Source: Pseudoalteromonas sp. GCY (GTDB lineage Bacteria > Pseudomonadota > Gammaproteobacteria > Enterobacterales > Alteromonadaceae). From it: a stretch of DNA of 64,000 nt. Positions 1-8,801 of the stretch are shown one piece after another. Every line of letters begins with the position of its first letter. Positions within the stretch are counted from its first letter, which is position 1. Made by a program: the position numbers and the translations under genes. The notes beneath the pieces were generated by a model, which did not search any database, was not told where the DNA came from, and worked only from the letters and a program-made list of their open reading frames with translations. The stretch covers positions 2,929,501 through 2,993,500 of the forward strand of contig NZ_CP068023.1 of assembly GCF_016695175.1 (NCBI RefSeq), given 5' to 3'.

Positions 1-1006
1 GGTCATCGTTTAACTCAAATGAAGTGTCAACAAAGAAGTTAATCACTTCAAAAGGTGTTTGCATTAAGTTTACTGGGTTGTAGTTGTAAGTATCGTTTAC
101 TTCACCACCACCAACAAATGGACGCATGTCACTTAGAGAAGGCTTACCGTCGCCACCACTTGGGCATTTATCGTTAGTAAAGTTACCTTTACCTTCAACG
201 TAGAAATTACCACAAGGAGTAGAACCCGAACCTAAAATGAATACGTTCGCATTGTCACCATCTGGGATTAAACCGTTCTCGTAAAAGCTCTTAGCACCTT
301 CTTCTGAAAGCACCTGCCAAGGATACTGGAAGAAGTTAACGTCTTTCACATCACCCTGATAGATTGGATCCTGCTTGGTGTAATCGAAACCTACTGTGAT
401 ATGGCCTGCATCGAACTCTTTACCACCAACTAGTTGGAAGCTTTGCTCTTTACCACCACTAAACATGTCATACCAAGACGTTGTTGCTTTAACTTCAACA
501 CCAGTAAGTTCTTTTTTGGTGATGATGTTTACAACACCAGCCATTGCTGACGAACCATACGCAACCGAAGCACCATCTTTTAGAATTTCGATACGGTCGA
601 TCATTGCAGCAGGAATATTCTGGAAGTCTGAACTTACAGGCTTACGACCGTTGATAAGTACTAGCGTACGCTCTGAACCTAGACCACGTAGTTCTACAAA
701 TACGCCACCACTACCGCCGTTGTTACGCGTTGTTGTTGCTGGCGATCCAGACATAACTGGGTTTGATTGAACGAATTCACCAACGTTGCTGATACCCATA
801 TCGCCAAGCGCTTCGCCGCCGATAACCGTGATTGGAGCAGTAGATTCAAGATCAGTGCGCTTTAAGCGAGAACCTGTAACTTCAATGCGCTCAACGCTTT
901 TCGCGCCTTCTTCTTCAGCAACTGCATTGGTTGCAAACACGGCAGCGCTAGCGCCACCAAACGCGATCGCTAAGCGAACCGCCTTAGTTAACTTATTGTT
1001 TAGCAT
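1..1006 (-). CDS. TonB-dependent receptor, N-terminal part (runs off window)
   Basis: Outer-membrane TonB-dependent receptor, about 335 N-terminal residues visible; the rest of the barrel lies beyond base 1. The protein starts MLNNKLTKAVRLAIAFGG and has a signal peptide ending near AVAEEE. A TonB-box-like stretch follows (VERIEVTGSRLKR), then the plug domain with TAPITVIGGEAL, the LRGLGSERTLVLINGR signature and VNIITKK at its end. This plug style is typical of the large receptor group that carries saccharides, peptides or other nutrients rather than siderophores; the substrate cannot be told. The ATG at 1006 is preceded by a weak AGGGTGA. It lies downstream of polB on the same strand but 380 bases away, so it probably has its own promoter. 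The family call is firm. Confidence 0.9.
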   Translation of the reverse strand, partial: MLNNKLTKAVRLAIAFGGASAAVFATNAVAEEEGAKSVERIEVTGSRLKRTDLESTAPITVIGGEALGDMGISNVGEFVQSNPVMSGSPATTTRNNGGSGGVFVELRGLGSERTLVLINGRKPVSSDFQNIPAAMIDRIEILKDGASVAYGSSAMAGVVNIITKKELTGVEVKATTSWYDMFSGGKEQSFQLVGGKEFDAGHITVGFDYTKQDPIYQGDVKDVNFFQYPWQVLSEEGAKSFYENGLIPDGDNANVFILGSGSTPCGNFYVEGKGNFTNDKCPSGGDGKPSLSDMRPFVGGGEVNDTYNYNPVNLMQTPFEVINFFVDTSFELNDD

Positions 1007-1386
1007 GTGAATCACCCTGGATTGTTTTATTGTAAACAGCTTGTATTAATTATTATTTTGTTGCCTTGTTAATTTCTAAAATAGCAACATTAGAGGCAAG
1101 ATATTAAACAAACACCAGACCAATGATCAAGATTAATTGTGCTGTTTTTTGCAATTACCAATTTAAGGCACAGCAAAGTGGAATCACAAACAACTGAATT
1201 AAAAGAATAAAAATAGGTTTTGATTAAAAATAAAACTTGAAAATCCCTTAAAACAAAACAATAGTGTAATAAATGAGCAAATAAGGGGTTTCCTGTTAAC
1301 AAAAAAGGAACTTTATTTTAGTGTATTTAACTGACTAATTAATTTTAAGACTGGAAGACGCTGGCAGTTTGATAGCACGATCTCGA
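1007..1386. other. AT-rich intergenic region between polB and TonB receptor
   Basis: This 380-base stretch separates the polB stop from the receptor start, both on the minus strand. It is very AT-rich and should hold the receptor promoter and long 5' leader. I see no convincing hairpin terminator behind polB, no Fur-box-like palindrome and no credible gene; the 70-aa open frame in it has no recognisable features. Confidence 0.5.
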
Positions 1387-3735
1387 TTAAAGCAAATCGA
1401 AACTTTGCTGCCCATCTGAGCGAATTGATAGCTTAGAAGCATTGGGAAGCATCTGATATATAGGCAGAATTTGCTTTTCAACGTATTGATAATAATCAAT
1501 ATCTACGAGCTTGCCTTGCTGTGCGAACTTGGGTCCATCAGTACTTAAATAATACGGTATTTGTGCCCCCTTTTTGGCGGTTTGCAACAATCCATCTTCG
1601 ATAGCCTGTTTCGCCGCTTTTACTTGGGGAGGGATATTTTTTGTATATAGTTCAACAGACTTACCAAGCTTCTTTTTATAAACGAGTTTTTCGTCTACTT
1701 TTCCAGCGAAAATCTCATTTATGTATTGGTGGGTGATCTCAACGGTGTCGAGCCCGTCAAACAGCGCGCGAATAATTGCTTGTTGATATTCTTTGGCGAT
1801 TTCCGTCCAATCACTACGCACGGTCTCCATTCCTTTAAAAACCAGCTTTTGCTTGCCAAGCTCTGTGATCTGCCCAACATACCGCTTTTTAGAGCCGACT
1901 TCTTGACCACGAATGGTGGGCATAAAGAATGGACTATAATGTGTTTCAAACTCTATTTCTAAATGACTGTGAAGGCCAAAGCTTTCCATCAGCAATGCGC
2001 GCCAGCGCTCGTTAATTTCTACCATCAGCTGCTTGCCTATTGCTTGGCATGCTTCGCTACGCAAAGACTCAGGTAAACAGACGAAAGTTGAGTCAGTGTC
2101 ACCATAGATCACTTCATATCCGAGCTGCTCAATCCAAGTTCGAGTTTGTTGCATTATTTGATGACCGCGCATCGTTATTGAGCTTGCAAGACGTGGGTCG
2201 TAAAAGCGACAACCTTTTGAACCAAGTACGCCGTACAAGCTATTCATAATGATTTTAATCGCCTGTGAGAGCATCATGTCTTTGTCTAATTTAGCTTGCT
2301 CACGTGCACTGGAGAGCGCAGCGACTAAACCCGGTAGATGATGTTTCGTGCGACTAAATTTGCCTTTATTAAAGCCCTCTATGGCATGTTCAGGATGTTG
2401 TAATCCTTCTATTAACCCCATAGGGTCAATGCAAAAAGTGCGGATAATTGAGGGGTAAAGGCTTTTGAAATCGAGTACCAAAATATTTTGATATAGGCCT
2501 GGCTTTGAGTCCATGACATAACCGCCGGGACTGTCAAAGTTAATGCCATGCTCAGATAAATTTGGTGCAATGTAACCGCTACGGTGCAGTAACGGTAAAT
2601 ACAAGTTGGTAAACGCAGCGACTGAGCCGCCCATTTTCTCAAGTTCCAGTCCCGTCAACTGAGTTCGAGCGAGAGCAAAGTCAAGCAAGTTAAGTTTACT
2701 AAAAATGTCTAACACCAACTGACAATCTTGTAAGTTATACGCTGCGAGCGCCGGTTTATCATGATGAAACTGCCTGATGATTTCCTCAAGCCTGTCATCC
2801 TGTGCGATAAGCTTGGTAGTACCCAAAATCTGCTCTGCCACAAAGCTCAATTTAAATGTTTCAAAGTGATAGGTCGCATTTTTCATCATATCGATGCCAT
2901 CTAGCATCACTCTCCCCGGAATAAACACCCGGGTATAGTTACCTTTGAAAGTCGACATCACTCCGCCATCTCGCCCTATCGCAAGTACGACGCCGTTAGC
3001 CTGTGCGCGTTCTACAAGTATTGCGGCATCGAACTCAATCACGTTCCATCCGATTAACACATCTGGGTCTAAACGATTCACTTGCGTTACTAGCTCTTCT
3101 AATAACGCAATTTCATCTTCAACCCAAACGACATTGACGGCAGCATGCTGCGCCTCACCTATCATGATCACCAGCTTTTCCGTATCGGTCACTAAACCCA
3201 CCGAAAATAAGACCCCCTCGCCGTTACATTCTATATCGATAGAAAGCATTTCAAGGTGTGGTCTATAATCATCACAAGCCTTAAATTGCGCCTGAGTAAT
3301 TTCGATATAACCCGGTTTTTGCGTGGCTTTACCTTTAACCCAAGCGGCTCCGCGAATAAAGCGCTCCATTAAATAGCGGTCGGAATGTCGAATATCCTCT
3401 TCATATACTGCGACTTTATTTTCAAGTAGTTGTTTTGCCTCATAGAAGTGATTCAAGGTGCGAAATTTCACAACACAAACAGGGGCTTGATCGAAGTGCT
3501 TTAATTGACTTGGCGAGATACTAAACTGCAACTGAGCGCGACTTAGCAGCAGCTCTACTTCCGCTTTTTTATCTTGTTTAATGAAAAAGAGGGGCTGCTC
3601 ATCCTCTACCCACACCTTGAGTAACTGATGTTGCGATTTGAGCCAATAACACAAGCGCAGTTGGCCATTTACCTGCATCTGCTGTCTCGATAAAACAAAG
3701 CCCTGATATATCGCTTGTGCCAACTCCAATACCAC
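1387..3735 (-). CDS. polB: DNA polymerase II (family B)
   Basis: Family B DNA polymerase with 3'-5' proofreading, used in replication restart and damage tolerance. It is 782 aa, against 783 in E. coli. The exonuclease motifs are intact: DIE near residues 167-169 (Exo I), IGWNVIEFD (Exo II) and YNLQDCQ (Exo III). Polymerase motifs are also present: DFKSLYPSIIRTF (A), KIIMNSLYGVLGS (B) and YGDTDSTFV (C), the last carrying the catalytic aspartates. The frame opens with GTG at 3735. A TTG two codons in (3729) sits at a better distance from AGGG, so the exact start is open. It diverges from dinG and has a LexA-like site just upstream. In E. coli polB is SOS-induced (dinA); regulation here is inferred. 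Confidence 0.96.
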   Translation of the reverse strand: MVLELAQAIYQGFVLSRQQMQVNGQLRLCYWLKSQHQLLKVWVEDEQPLFFIKQDKKAEVELLLSRAQLQFSISPSQLKHFDQAPVCVVKFRTLNHFYEAKQLLENKVAVYEEDIRHSDRYLMERFIRGAAWVKGKATQKPGYIEITQAQFKACDDYRPHLEMLSIDIECNGEGVLFSVGLVTDTEKLVIMIGEAQHAAVNVVWVEDEIALLEELVTQVNRLDPDVLIGWNVIEFDAAILVERAQANGVVLAIGRDGGVMSTFKGNYTRVFIPGRVMLDGIDMMKNATYHFETFKLSFVAEQILGTTKLIAQDDRLEEIIRQFHHDKPALAAYNLQDCQLVLDIFSKLNLLDFALARTQLTGLELEKMGGSVAAFTNLYLPLLHRSGYIAPNLSEHGINFDSPGGYVMDSKPGLYQNILVLDFKSLYPSIIRTFCIDPMGLIEGLQHPEHAIEGFNKGKFSRTKHHLPGLVAALSSAREQAKLDKDMMLSQAIKIIMNSLYGVLGSKGCRFYDPRLASSITMRGHQIMQQTRTWIEQLGYEVIYGDTDSTFVCLPESLRSEACQAIGKQLMVEINERWRALLMESFGLHSHLEIEFETHYSPFFMPTIRGQEVGSKKRYVGQITELGKQKLVFKGMETVRSDWTEIAKEYQQAIIRALFDGLDTVEITHQYINEIFAGKVDEKLVYKKKLGKSVELYTKNIPPQVKAAKQAIEDGLLQTAKKGAQIPYYLSTDGPKFAQQGKLVDIDYYQYVEKQILPIYQMLPNASKLSIRSDGQQSFDLL

Positions 3736-3753
3736 CCTAAAATAGACGAATCA

Positions 3754-3769
3754 CTGTAATTATATCCAC
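3754..3769. promoter_or_regulatory. Candidate LexA box between polB and dinG
   Basis: The 16-mer CTGTAATTATATCCAC has the strong CTGT half, the AT-alternating centre and CCAC where the consensus has ACAG, so one arm is imperfect. It sits about 19 bases upstream of the polB GTG, inside the 155-bp region shared with divergent dinG. Both genes belong to the LexA regulon in E. coli. Binding is inferred. Confidence 0.45.
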
Positions 3770-3890
3770 CTGTTTATTGAACATAAAGTCACAAACAGAA
3801 TAAAACCTATCCGTTAACGCAGTGATTAACTAAAAATCGAGACTCAAGTGGTAGGCTTGCTTCATATCAGAACTCTAGGCTAAATAGATT

Positions 3891-5960
3891 ATGCTCTCAG
3901 ACAAACTAAAAAAAACCATCCGCCAAGCACATCAAAATGTCGCCTCCGCTTTAGATGGCTTTCGTCCTCGTCCGAGTCAAAATTATCTGGTCGCCGAAAT
4001 CGCAAAAACACTCTCTGGTGATTATCACCGTACTCAACGTATTTGCGTAATTGAAGCAGGAACAGGTACTGGAAAATCTTTAGCCTATCTACTCGGCGCG
4101 CTTCCTGTTGCACTCTCAAGTAAAAAGAAACTCGTCATTTCAACTGCAACCGTCGCATTACAAGAACAATTGATCAACAAAGAGTTGCCATTTTTAAAAG
4201 AACATTCAGGCATAGACTTTAAGTTTGACCTCGTAAAAGGCCGTCAACGCTACATCTGCGTACAAAAACTGATGGCTGCCGTCAGCGATGATGAAATGCA
4301 AATGTCGATGATGCCGACAACCAGCAGTCCGCTTTCTCAAATGGAGCAAAAGTGCTTAAGAGAGTTAGCACTTGCTTACCAAGAAAAGCGCTGGCAAGGT
4401 GATAGAGATAGCTGGGAAGACACAATTCCAGATAAAGTTTGGAATGTTATCGCTTGTGATAAACACGCCTGCCAACGGCAATTAAAATCTCATCACTTAT
4501 GCCCTTTTCATTTAGCTCGACAAAAGATTGCACAAATGGACGTGCTGGTGATTAATCATGCCTTGTTACTGGCCGACTTAGAACTAGGCGGCGGGACGAT
4601 ATTACCAGAACCTGAAGAAACATTTTACGTAATCGATGAAGCGCACCACCTGCCCCATATTACCAGAGATTTTTCTTCTGCTGCGGCAACGATTAAAGGC
4701 ACTATCGAGTGGCTTGAAAAGCTACTTAAGTTTAGCGGAAAAATGGCAAATACCGTGGTTTCGCAAAAAGCCATTGGGCAGAATTTCAAACTGAACGATG
4801 CAGCCAATGACGCTGCGAAATACCTCAGAGCGGTAAGGGATATACTCGATCAGAGCGACTTTACCTATAACGATGACGATACCTACCGCTTTAGTCATGG
4901 CGAAGTACCTGAAGCGCTCACCGTAAAAGCAAAAGATATCGCAGATGCCACTCAAGATGCATTGCGTTGTCTTACCAAGATGCATGATGCTCTGTCGGGT
5001 GATGTTTCAGACGGAGATGTGCAAGCTTTTTTAGCCGACCCGTTATTGGTTGAAAGCGGTCAATATATCAACCGGCTTGAACAACTCAACAAACTCTGGT
5101 TTAGCTATGCTCGAAAAGGCGACAGCGTGCCACATGCAAGGTGGATAAAACGCTTAGAATACAAACACCATCACGACCATTTACTCTGTGATTGTCCGAT
5201 TGAAGTCGGCTATTATTTGAAGGATAACCTCTGGCGAGAGTGTGCAGGCGCGGTGCTCTGCTCCGCAACCCTCAGTGCTTTAGGCACATTTGATCATTTC
5301 GCCCACGAAAGTGGGTTGGCAAAAGAGCCTGGTGTTAAATATATCAAGGCTGATTCTCCGTTTGATTATCCCAATCAAGCAACATTGCATTTGCCAAAAA
5401 CCCAAACAGATCCAACGGATAAAGCCTTTAGCGATTATTTAGCGGATGCCCTGCCAACTTATTTAGACACCAGTAAGGCCAACCTTGTACTGTTTGCTTC
5501 TTATTGGCAAATGAACCATGTGGTAGAAAAATTAAGAGGTAAAAATCTCAATATTTTGGTGCAGGGTGAACTTTCCCGTGACGCCCTACTCACTCGTCAC
5601 AAAGCAAATATCGACTTAGGTCGCGGCAGTATCTTATTTGGTACACAAAGCTTATCCGAGGGGCTAGATTTACCCGGAAAATACCTAGAGAACCTCGTGG
5701 TGACTAAGATCCCTTTTGCCGTGCCAACGTCCCCTATTGAGGAAGCCCAAGCGGAATTCGTGCAAAGTAAAGGTGGGAATCCATTTTTATCTATCACTGT
5801 ACCCGATGCTGCAAAGAAATTAGTACAAAGCTGTGGTAGACTGCTGCGTAAAGAATCAGACTCCGGCCGTATCACCATCTTAGATAGACGTTTAGTTACA
5901 AAACGTTATGGCAAAGCCATGCTTGATACTCTGCCACCATACAAAAGGCAAATTGATTAA
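3891..5960 (+). CDS. dinG: ATP-dependent DNA helicase DinG
   Basis: Superfamily 2 (XPD-like) 5'-3' helicase with an iron-sulphur cluster; it unwinds R-loops, D-loops and G-quadruplexes. Walker A is EAGTGTGKS at about residues 55-63 and the DEAH box is at 249-252. Four cysteines at 123, 189, 194 and 204 match the Fe-S domain spacing of E. coli DinG. Motif IV-VI equivalents are LCSATLSALGTF, GSILFGTQSLSEGLDLPG and QSCGRLLRKESDSG. The 689-aa length is normal for the family. The ATG at 3891 has only a weak ribosome site. It is the first gene of a close run; the next start is two bases after its stop. Confidence 0.95.
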   Translation: MLSDKLKKTIRQAHQNVASALDGFRPRPSQNYLVAEIAKTLSGDYHRTQRICVIEAGTGTGKSLAYLLGALPVALSSKKKLVISTATVALQEQLINKELPFLKEHSGIDFKFDLVKGRQRYICVQKLMAAVSDDEMQMSMMPTTSSPLSQMEQKCLRELALAYQEKRWQGDRDSWEDTIPDKVWNVIACDKHACQRQLKSHHLCPFHLARQKIAQMDVLVINHALLLADLELGGGTILPEPEETFYVIDEAHHLPHITRDFSSAAATIKGTIEWLEKLLKFSGKMANTVVSQKAIGQNFKLNDAANDAAKYLRAVRDILDQSDFTYNDDDTYRFSHGEVPEALTVKAKDIADATQDALRCLTKMHDALSGDVSDGDVQAFLADPLLVESGQYINRLEQLNKLWFSYARKGDSVPHARWIKRLEYKHHHDHLLCDCPIEVGYYLKDNLWRECAGAVLCSATLSALGTFDHFAHESGLAKEPGVKYIKADSPFDYPNQATLHLPKTQTDPTDKAFSDYLADALPTYLDTSKANLVLFASYWQMNHVVEKLRGKNLNILVQGELSRDALLTRHKANIDLGRGSILFGTQSLSEGLDLPGKYLENLVVTKIPFAVPTSPIEEAQAEFVQSKGGNPFLSITVPDAAKKLVQSCGRLLRKESDSGRITILDRRLVTKRYGKAMLDTLPPYKRQID

Positions 5961-5962
5961 TA

Positions 5963-6742
5963 ATGTTTGAACTCGCTTTAGATCCCACAACTTGGGGGTT
6001 ACTTTGCTTAGTCGCACTGGCTGCTGGATTTATTGATGCAATTGCAGGTGGTGGTGGGCTGCTAACCGTACCAGCTTTGCTTACTGCAGGCCTTCCTCCG
6101 CATTTAACCTTAGGTACCAACAAACTTGCCGCGAGTTTTGGTTCTTTAACCGCGAGCTTTACTTACTACAAAAAGCAGTTATTCAAACCTAGCTTTTGGA
6201 TTGGCTCTATTATTGCCACTGCGATAGGGGCCGTATTGGGCACACTACTTGTCGACTTTCTAAGTATCGAGTTTTTAAATAAACTTATTCCCGTTATCAT
6301 CATCGCTGTCGCAATTTATAGCTTGGTCGGTAGGCTAAGCCCAACAGATTCCCATACTTTGCCAGAAGCTAATCGAGCACTCAAAATCAAGCAATGGGCG
6401 CAAGGTTTATCGTTGGGATTTTTTGATGGTATGGCAGGGCCTGGTACTGGCACGTTTTGGACTGCGTCTAACAGTATGCTCTATAAAATGAGCTTACTTT
6501 TAAACTGTGGTCTTGCTCGTTCAATGAACTTTGTTTCCAATTTTATTTCGCTTATCACCTTTGTAGCCTTGGGTCATGTTAACTTTATGCTTGGTATCAC
6601 CATGGGCGCCTTTTTAATGTTTGGTGCTTGGCTTGGTGCGCATTCTGCAATTAAGTTTGGCAACAAACTGATCAAACCACTCTTTAACACTGTGGTTATT
6701 GTACTTGCGGGCAAGCTCATTTTTGAGGCTTACTTCTCGTGA
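5963..6742 (+). CDS. yfcA: TSUP-family membrane transporter YfcA
   Basis: Inner-membrane protein of the TauE/SafE (TSUP) family, proposed to export small sulphur- or carbon-containing anions; the substrate of YfcA is unknown. It has 259 aa with about eight hydrophobic segments. The family repeat signature is seen twice: AGFIDAIAGGGGLLTVPALL near residue 20 and GFFDGMAGPGTGTF near 153. TNKLAASFGS near residue 52 matches the E. coli protein. The ATG lies two bases past the dinG stop, and the end overlaps priC by four bases (GTGA), so the three genes are probably co-translated. Confidence 0.92.
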   Translation: MFELALDPTTWGLLCLVALAAGFIDAIAGGGGLLTVPALLTAGLPPHLTLGTNKLAASFGSLTASFTYYKKQLFKPSFWIGSIIATAIGAVLGTLLVDFLSIEFLNKLIPVIIIAVAIYSLVGRLSPTDSHTLPEANRALKIKQWAQGLSLGFFDGMAGPGTGTFWTASNSMLYKMSLLLNCGLARSMNFVSNFISLITFVALGHVNFMLGITMGAFLMFGAWLGAHSAIKFGNKLIKPLFNTVVIVLAGKLIFEAYFS

Positions 6743-7338
6743 GTACAGGACTTATCAAGCTTGAGCAACAAGTCAGCCGCTTAAAGCAACAAGCAGCGCA
6801 ATTTGACTCCGCGAAATGGTTTGATAAGAATCGTTATATGCAGGCACAGCCCAGCTTATTTGATGCCCGTGTCTTTCGTACTAAAAGCCTAAAGCTCAGC
6901 GACTATGTTGAAGAAATAGCAGAAGCAATGTCCCACCTGCCGCCAAGTGAGCAACGTCACGCCTTTACATTTGCCATCGAGCGGATAGGCTCGCAAATGG
7001 AAGCCGTGTTGAAGGTGTTAAAATCAACCCCGGTCTGGGCGAAAGAAAACAAACTGAATACACCAAAAAAAGCCAAAGTGTATAAGAAGGCTGTGCAGAA
7101 GATTATGCAGTCGTCCCATGAGTTATATCAGGAGCTGTCGCAAAATCATGAATTTGAGCGTCGATTACAAGAAATGATTGATCTCAGAAGACTACAGATG
7201 GATAAAGCAGATCCCACTCAGGCTGCCAAACTCAATGCCGAAATATTAGCCCTTCATGCCCGCCTTGGCCGCTGTAGAAAAGCCATTTCCGCCACCGAGC
7301 AAAAAATTCAAGAAGTTGAGAAAAGTCAGAGCCGTTAA
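6739..7338 (+). CDS. priC: Primosomal replication protein PriC
   Basis: Replication-restart protein that recognises stalled forks and helps reload DnaB helicase. The stretch FDARVFRTKSLKLSDYVEEI near residues 38-57 matches the conserved N-terminal part of E. coli PriC. The rest is helical and charged with coiled-coil character, as in the family. It has 199 aa, slightly longer than the 175 aa of E. coli. It starts with GTG in a GTGA overlap with yfcA; GAGG stands about ten bases upstream. Its stop overlaps the next ATG by one base. In E. coli priC lies next to ybaM, and a ybaM gene occurs 1.2 kb downstream here. Confidence 0.85.
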   Translation: MSTGLIKLEQQVSRLKQQAAQFDSAKWFDKNRYMQAQPSLFDARVFRTKSLKLSDYVEEIAEAMSHLPPSEQRHAFTFAIERIGSQMEAVLKVLKSTPVWAKENKLNTPKKAKVYKKAVQKIMQSSHELYQELSQNHEFERRLQEMIDLRRLQMDKADPTQAAKLNAEILALHARLGRCRKAISATEQKIQEVEKSQSR

Positions 7339-8243
7339 TGCTTTACTACCACCCCATTTATAGCGAGCTAAATCTGCCTGAAAAGCATCGCTTCCCTATC
7401 AGCAAGTATAAAAAATTATACCAACGAATAAACGCCAGTAAATTTGCCCAATTTATTAAAGAACCCGAGCAAAAAATCACAGCTGATGCGCTGCAACTTT
7501 GCCACGGCAGTAATTACGTTGATGCCTTTCTAAACGGTACGTTGAGCGAAAAAGCAATTAAGAAAATGGGCTTTCCTTGGAGTGAGCAACTCGTGCAGCG
7601 CACTTTGATTTCTTTAGGTGGCGGTTTAGCGGCAGCAAAGTATGCGCTCAAATATGGATTTGGAGCAAACTTAAGCGGCGGCTATCATCACGCACATCGC
7701 GATTTTGGCAGCGGCTTTTGCATATTTAATGATTGGGCGGTGGTCGCAGCAACGCTCATTGCCCATCAACGTGTTGAGCGAGTGCTGATCTTTGATTGTG
7801 ATGTGCATCAAGGTGACGGCACTGCTACGATCGCTGAGGGTAGGGACGATATCATCACCTGCTCCATCCACTGTGAAAGTAACTTTCCTCGCGTTAAACC
7901 GCAATCCGATTTAGACTTTGCCTTGCCTGTAAATACGCAGGACGCACAATATGTGGCAACCGTACGCGAAGCCTTACAACTAGCAGTTCGATTATACCAG
8001 CCAGACATCATCCTCTATAACGCCGGCGCAGATGTGTATCAAGGCGATGAACTAGGACACTTTAGTATTACAAAGCAAGGTGTTAGGGCTCGAGATTCTA
8101 TTGTTTTTGAGTATGCTCATCACCTCAATATTCCATTAGCTTTTGCTCTGGGTGGGGGCTATCAGCGCGACGTTGATCATCTTGTAGATATACATCAACA
8201 AACCTTTTTGGCTTTGTTCGATAACCCCGCTATTATGATATAA
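7338..8243 (+). CDS. Histone-deacetylase-like Zn hydrolase
   Basis: Member of the bacterial histone deacetylase / acetoin-utilisation (AcuC-like) superfamily, zinc-dependent amidohydrolases acting on acetylated lysines, polyamines or similar amides. It has 301 aa. The active-site histidine pair is in GGYHHAHRDFGSG (H117/H118). The zinc ligands are in DCDVHQGDGT (D155, H157) and NAGADVYQGDE (D232). GGGYQRD near residue 276 is the usual glycine-rich loop. All catalytic positions are intact, so it should be active; the substrate is unknown. It is translationally coupled to priC by a one-base overlap. Placement inside a replication-restart run may be only transcriptional economy. Confidence 0.88.
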   Translation: MLYYHPIYSELNLPEKHRFPISKYKKLYQRINASKFAQFIKEPEQKITADALQLCHGSNYVDAFLNGTLSEKAIKKMGFPWSEQLVQRTLISLGGGLAAAKYALKYGFGANLSGGYHHAHRDFGSGFCIFNDWAVVAATLIAHQRVERVLIFDCDVHQGDGTATIAEGRDDIITCSIHCESNFPRVKPQSDLDFALPVNTQDAQYVATVREALQLAVRLYQPDIILYNAGADVYQGDELGHFSITKQGVRARDSIVFEYAHHLNIPLAFALGGGYQRDVDHLVDIHQQTFLALFDNPAIMI

Positions 8244-8270
8244 ACTTAAAAGGAATGTGCAGGAGGCTGT

Positions 8271-8543
8271 ATGAAGTTACATGATGATATTCATAATTAT
8301 TATGAAAAGCTGGTAGTCGAACATATCGTCCGTCGTAAGTTAGATAAAATCTATGATGAAGACGTAATGGCCGACTTTTGTTGTACTGTTTTGAACCAAC
8401 TTCCATCGCGTTATATTCGCTACGATGTCGACATGGAGTTTTACCTGCCTCAGCCCGAGCGTGTAAAAATGGAACAAGCGGTAGAAAGTGCGATTGACTT
8501 TGCCATTTCACAAATCGCTAAAAAGGAACAATTTCAAGTATGA
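8271..8543 (+). CDS. ComFB-domain protein
   Basis: Small 90-aa protein of the late competence protein ComFB family. The conserved core is visible: N-terminal helix with [12 protein letters not shown], then [19 protein letters not shown] near residues 37-55 and a C-terminal helix. Some ComFB-like proteins bind cyclic dinucleotides; whether this one does is not shown by the sequence. AGGAGG stands six bases before the ATG, a strong ribosome site. The stop overlaps the next ATG (ATGA), so the two genes are coupled. Confidence 0.75.
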   Translation: MKLHDDIHNYYEKLVVEHIVRRKLDKIYDEDVMADFCCTVLNQLPSRYIRYDVDMEFYLPQPERVKMEQAVESAIDFAISQIAKKEQFQV

Positions 8544-8701
8544 GTACCCCTCTAGAACAAGCGCCAACTCATGTAAAACTTGCCGTAGACCTTATTATGT
8601 TGTTAGAAGAGCATGATCTTCCTGCAGAAGAAGTCATGGCTGCACTTGAAATTGTCACAGCAGACTTTCAAAACAAGCTAAATAACCAACAAAAAACTTA
8701 A
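8540..8701 (+). CDS. ybaM: YbaM family protein (DUF2496)
   Basis: A 53-aa protein, [20 protein letters not shown] and on. [20 protein letters not shown] closely follows E. coli YbaM ([14 protein letters not shown]), which has the same length. The function of YbaM is unknown. The ATG overlaps the comFB-like stop in ATGA. In E. coli ybaM is the partner of priC, and here it closes the run that contains priC, which supports both calls. It is easily missed because of its size. Confidence 0.88.
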   Translation: MSTPLEQAPTHVKLAVDLIMLLEEHDLPAEEVMAALEIVTADFQNKLNNQQKT

Positions 8702-8759
8702 CATTAAATATACATTTAAGTCATACTTCTTTTTTAACCTTAGATTCTAATCAATAGCG

Positions 8760-8779
8760 GTTGTGCAAAACGGCACAAC
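8760..8779 (+). other. Perfect hairpin in leader of the NLP gene
   Basis: Seven-base arms GTTGTGC and GCACAAC with a six-base loop lie 22 bases before the NLP start codon, just ahead of its AAGGAAAG ribosome site. It has no downstream T tract. It may end the dinG-ybaM transcript or act as a leader structure. Confidence 0.4.
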
Positions 8780-8801
8780 TGCATTTATTAAGGAAAGCAG
8801 T

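Noticed and set aside
3780..3890. A second LexA box closer to dinG
   Set aside because: Only a half-site (ACAG near 3795) is present; the partner half does not fit at the right spacing.
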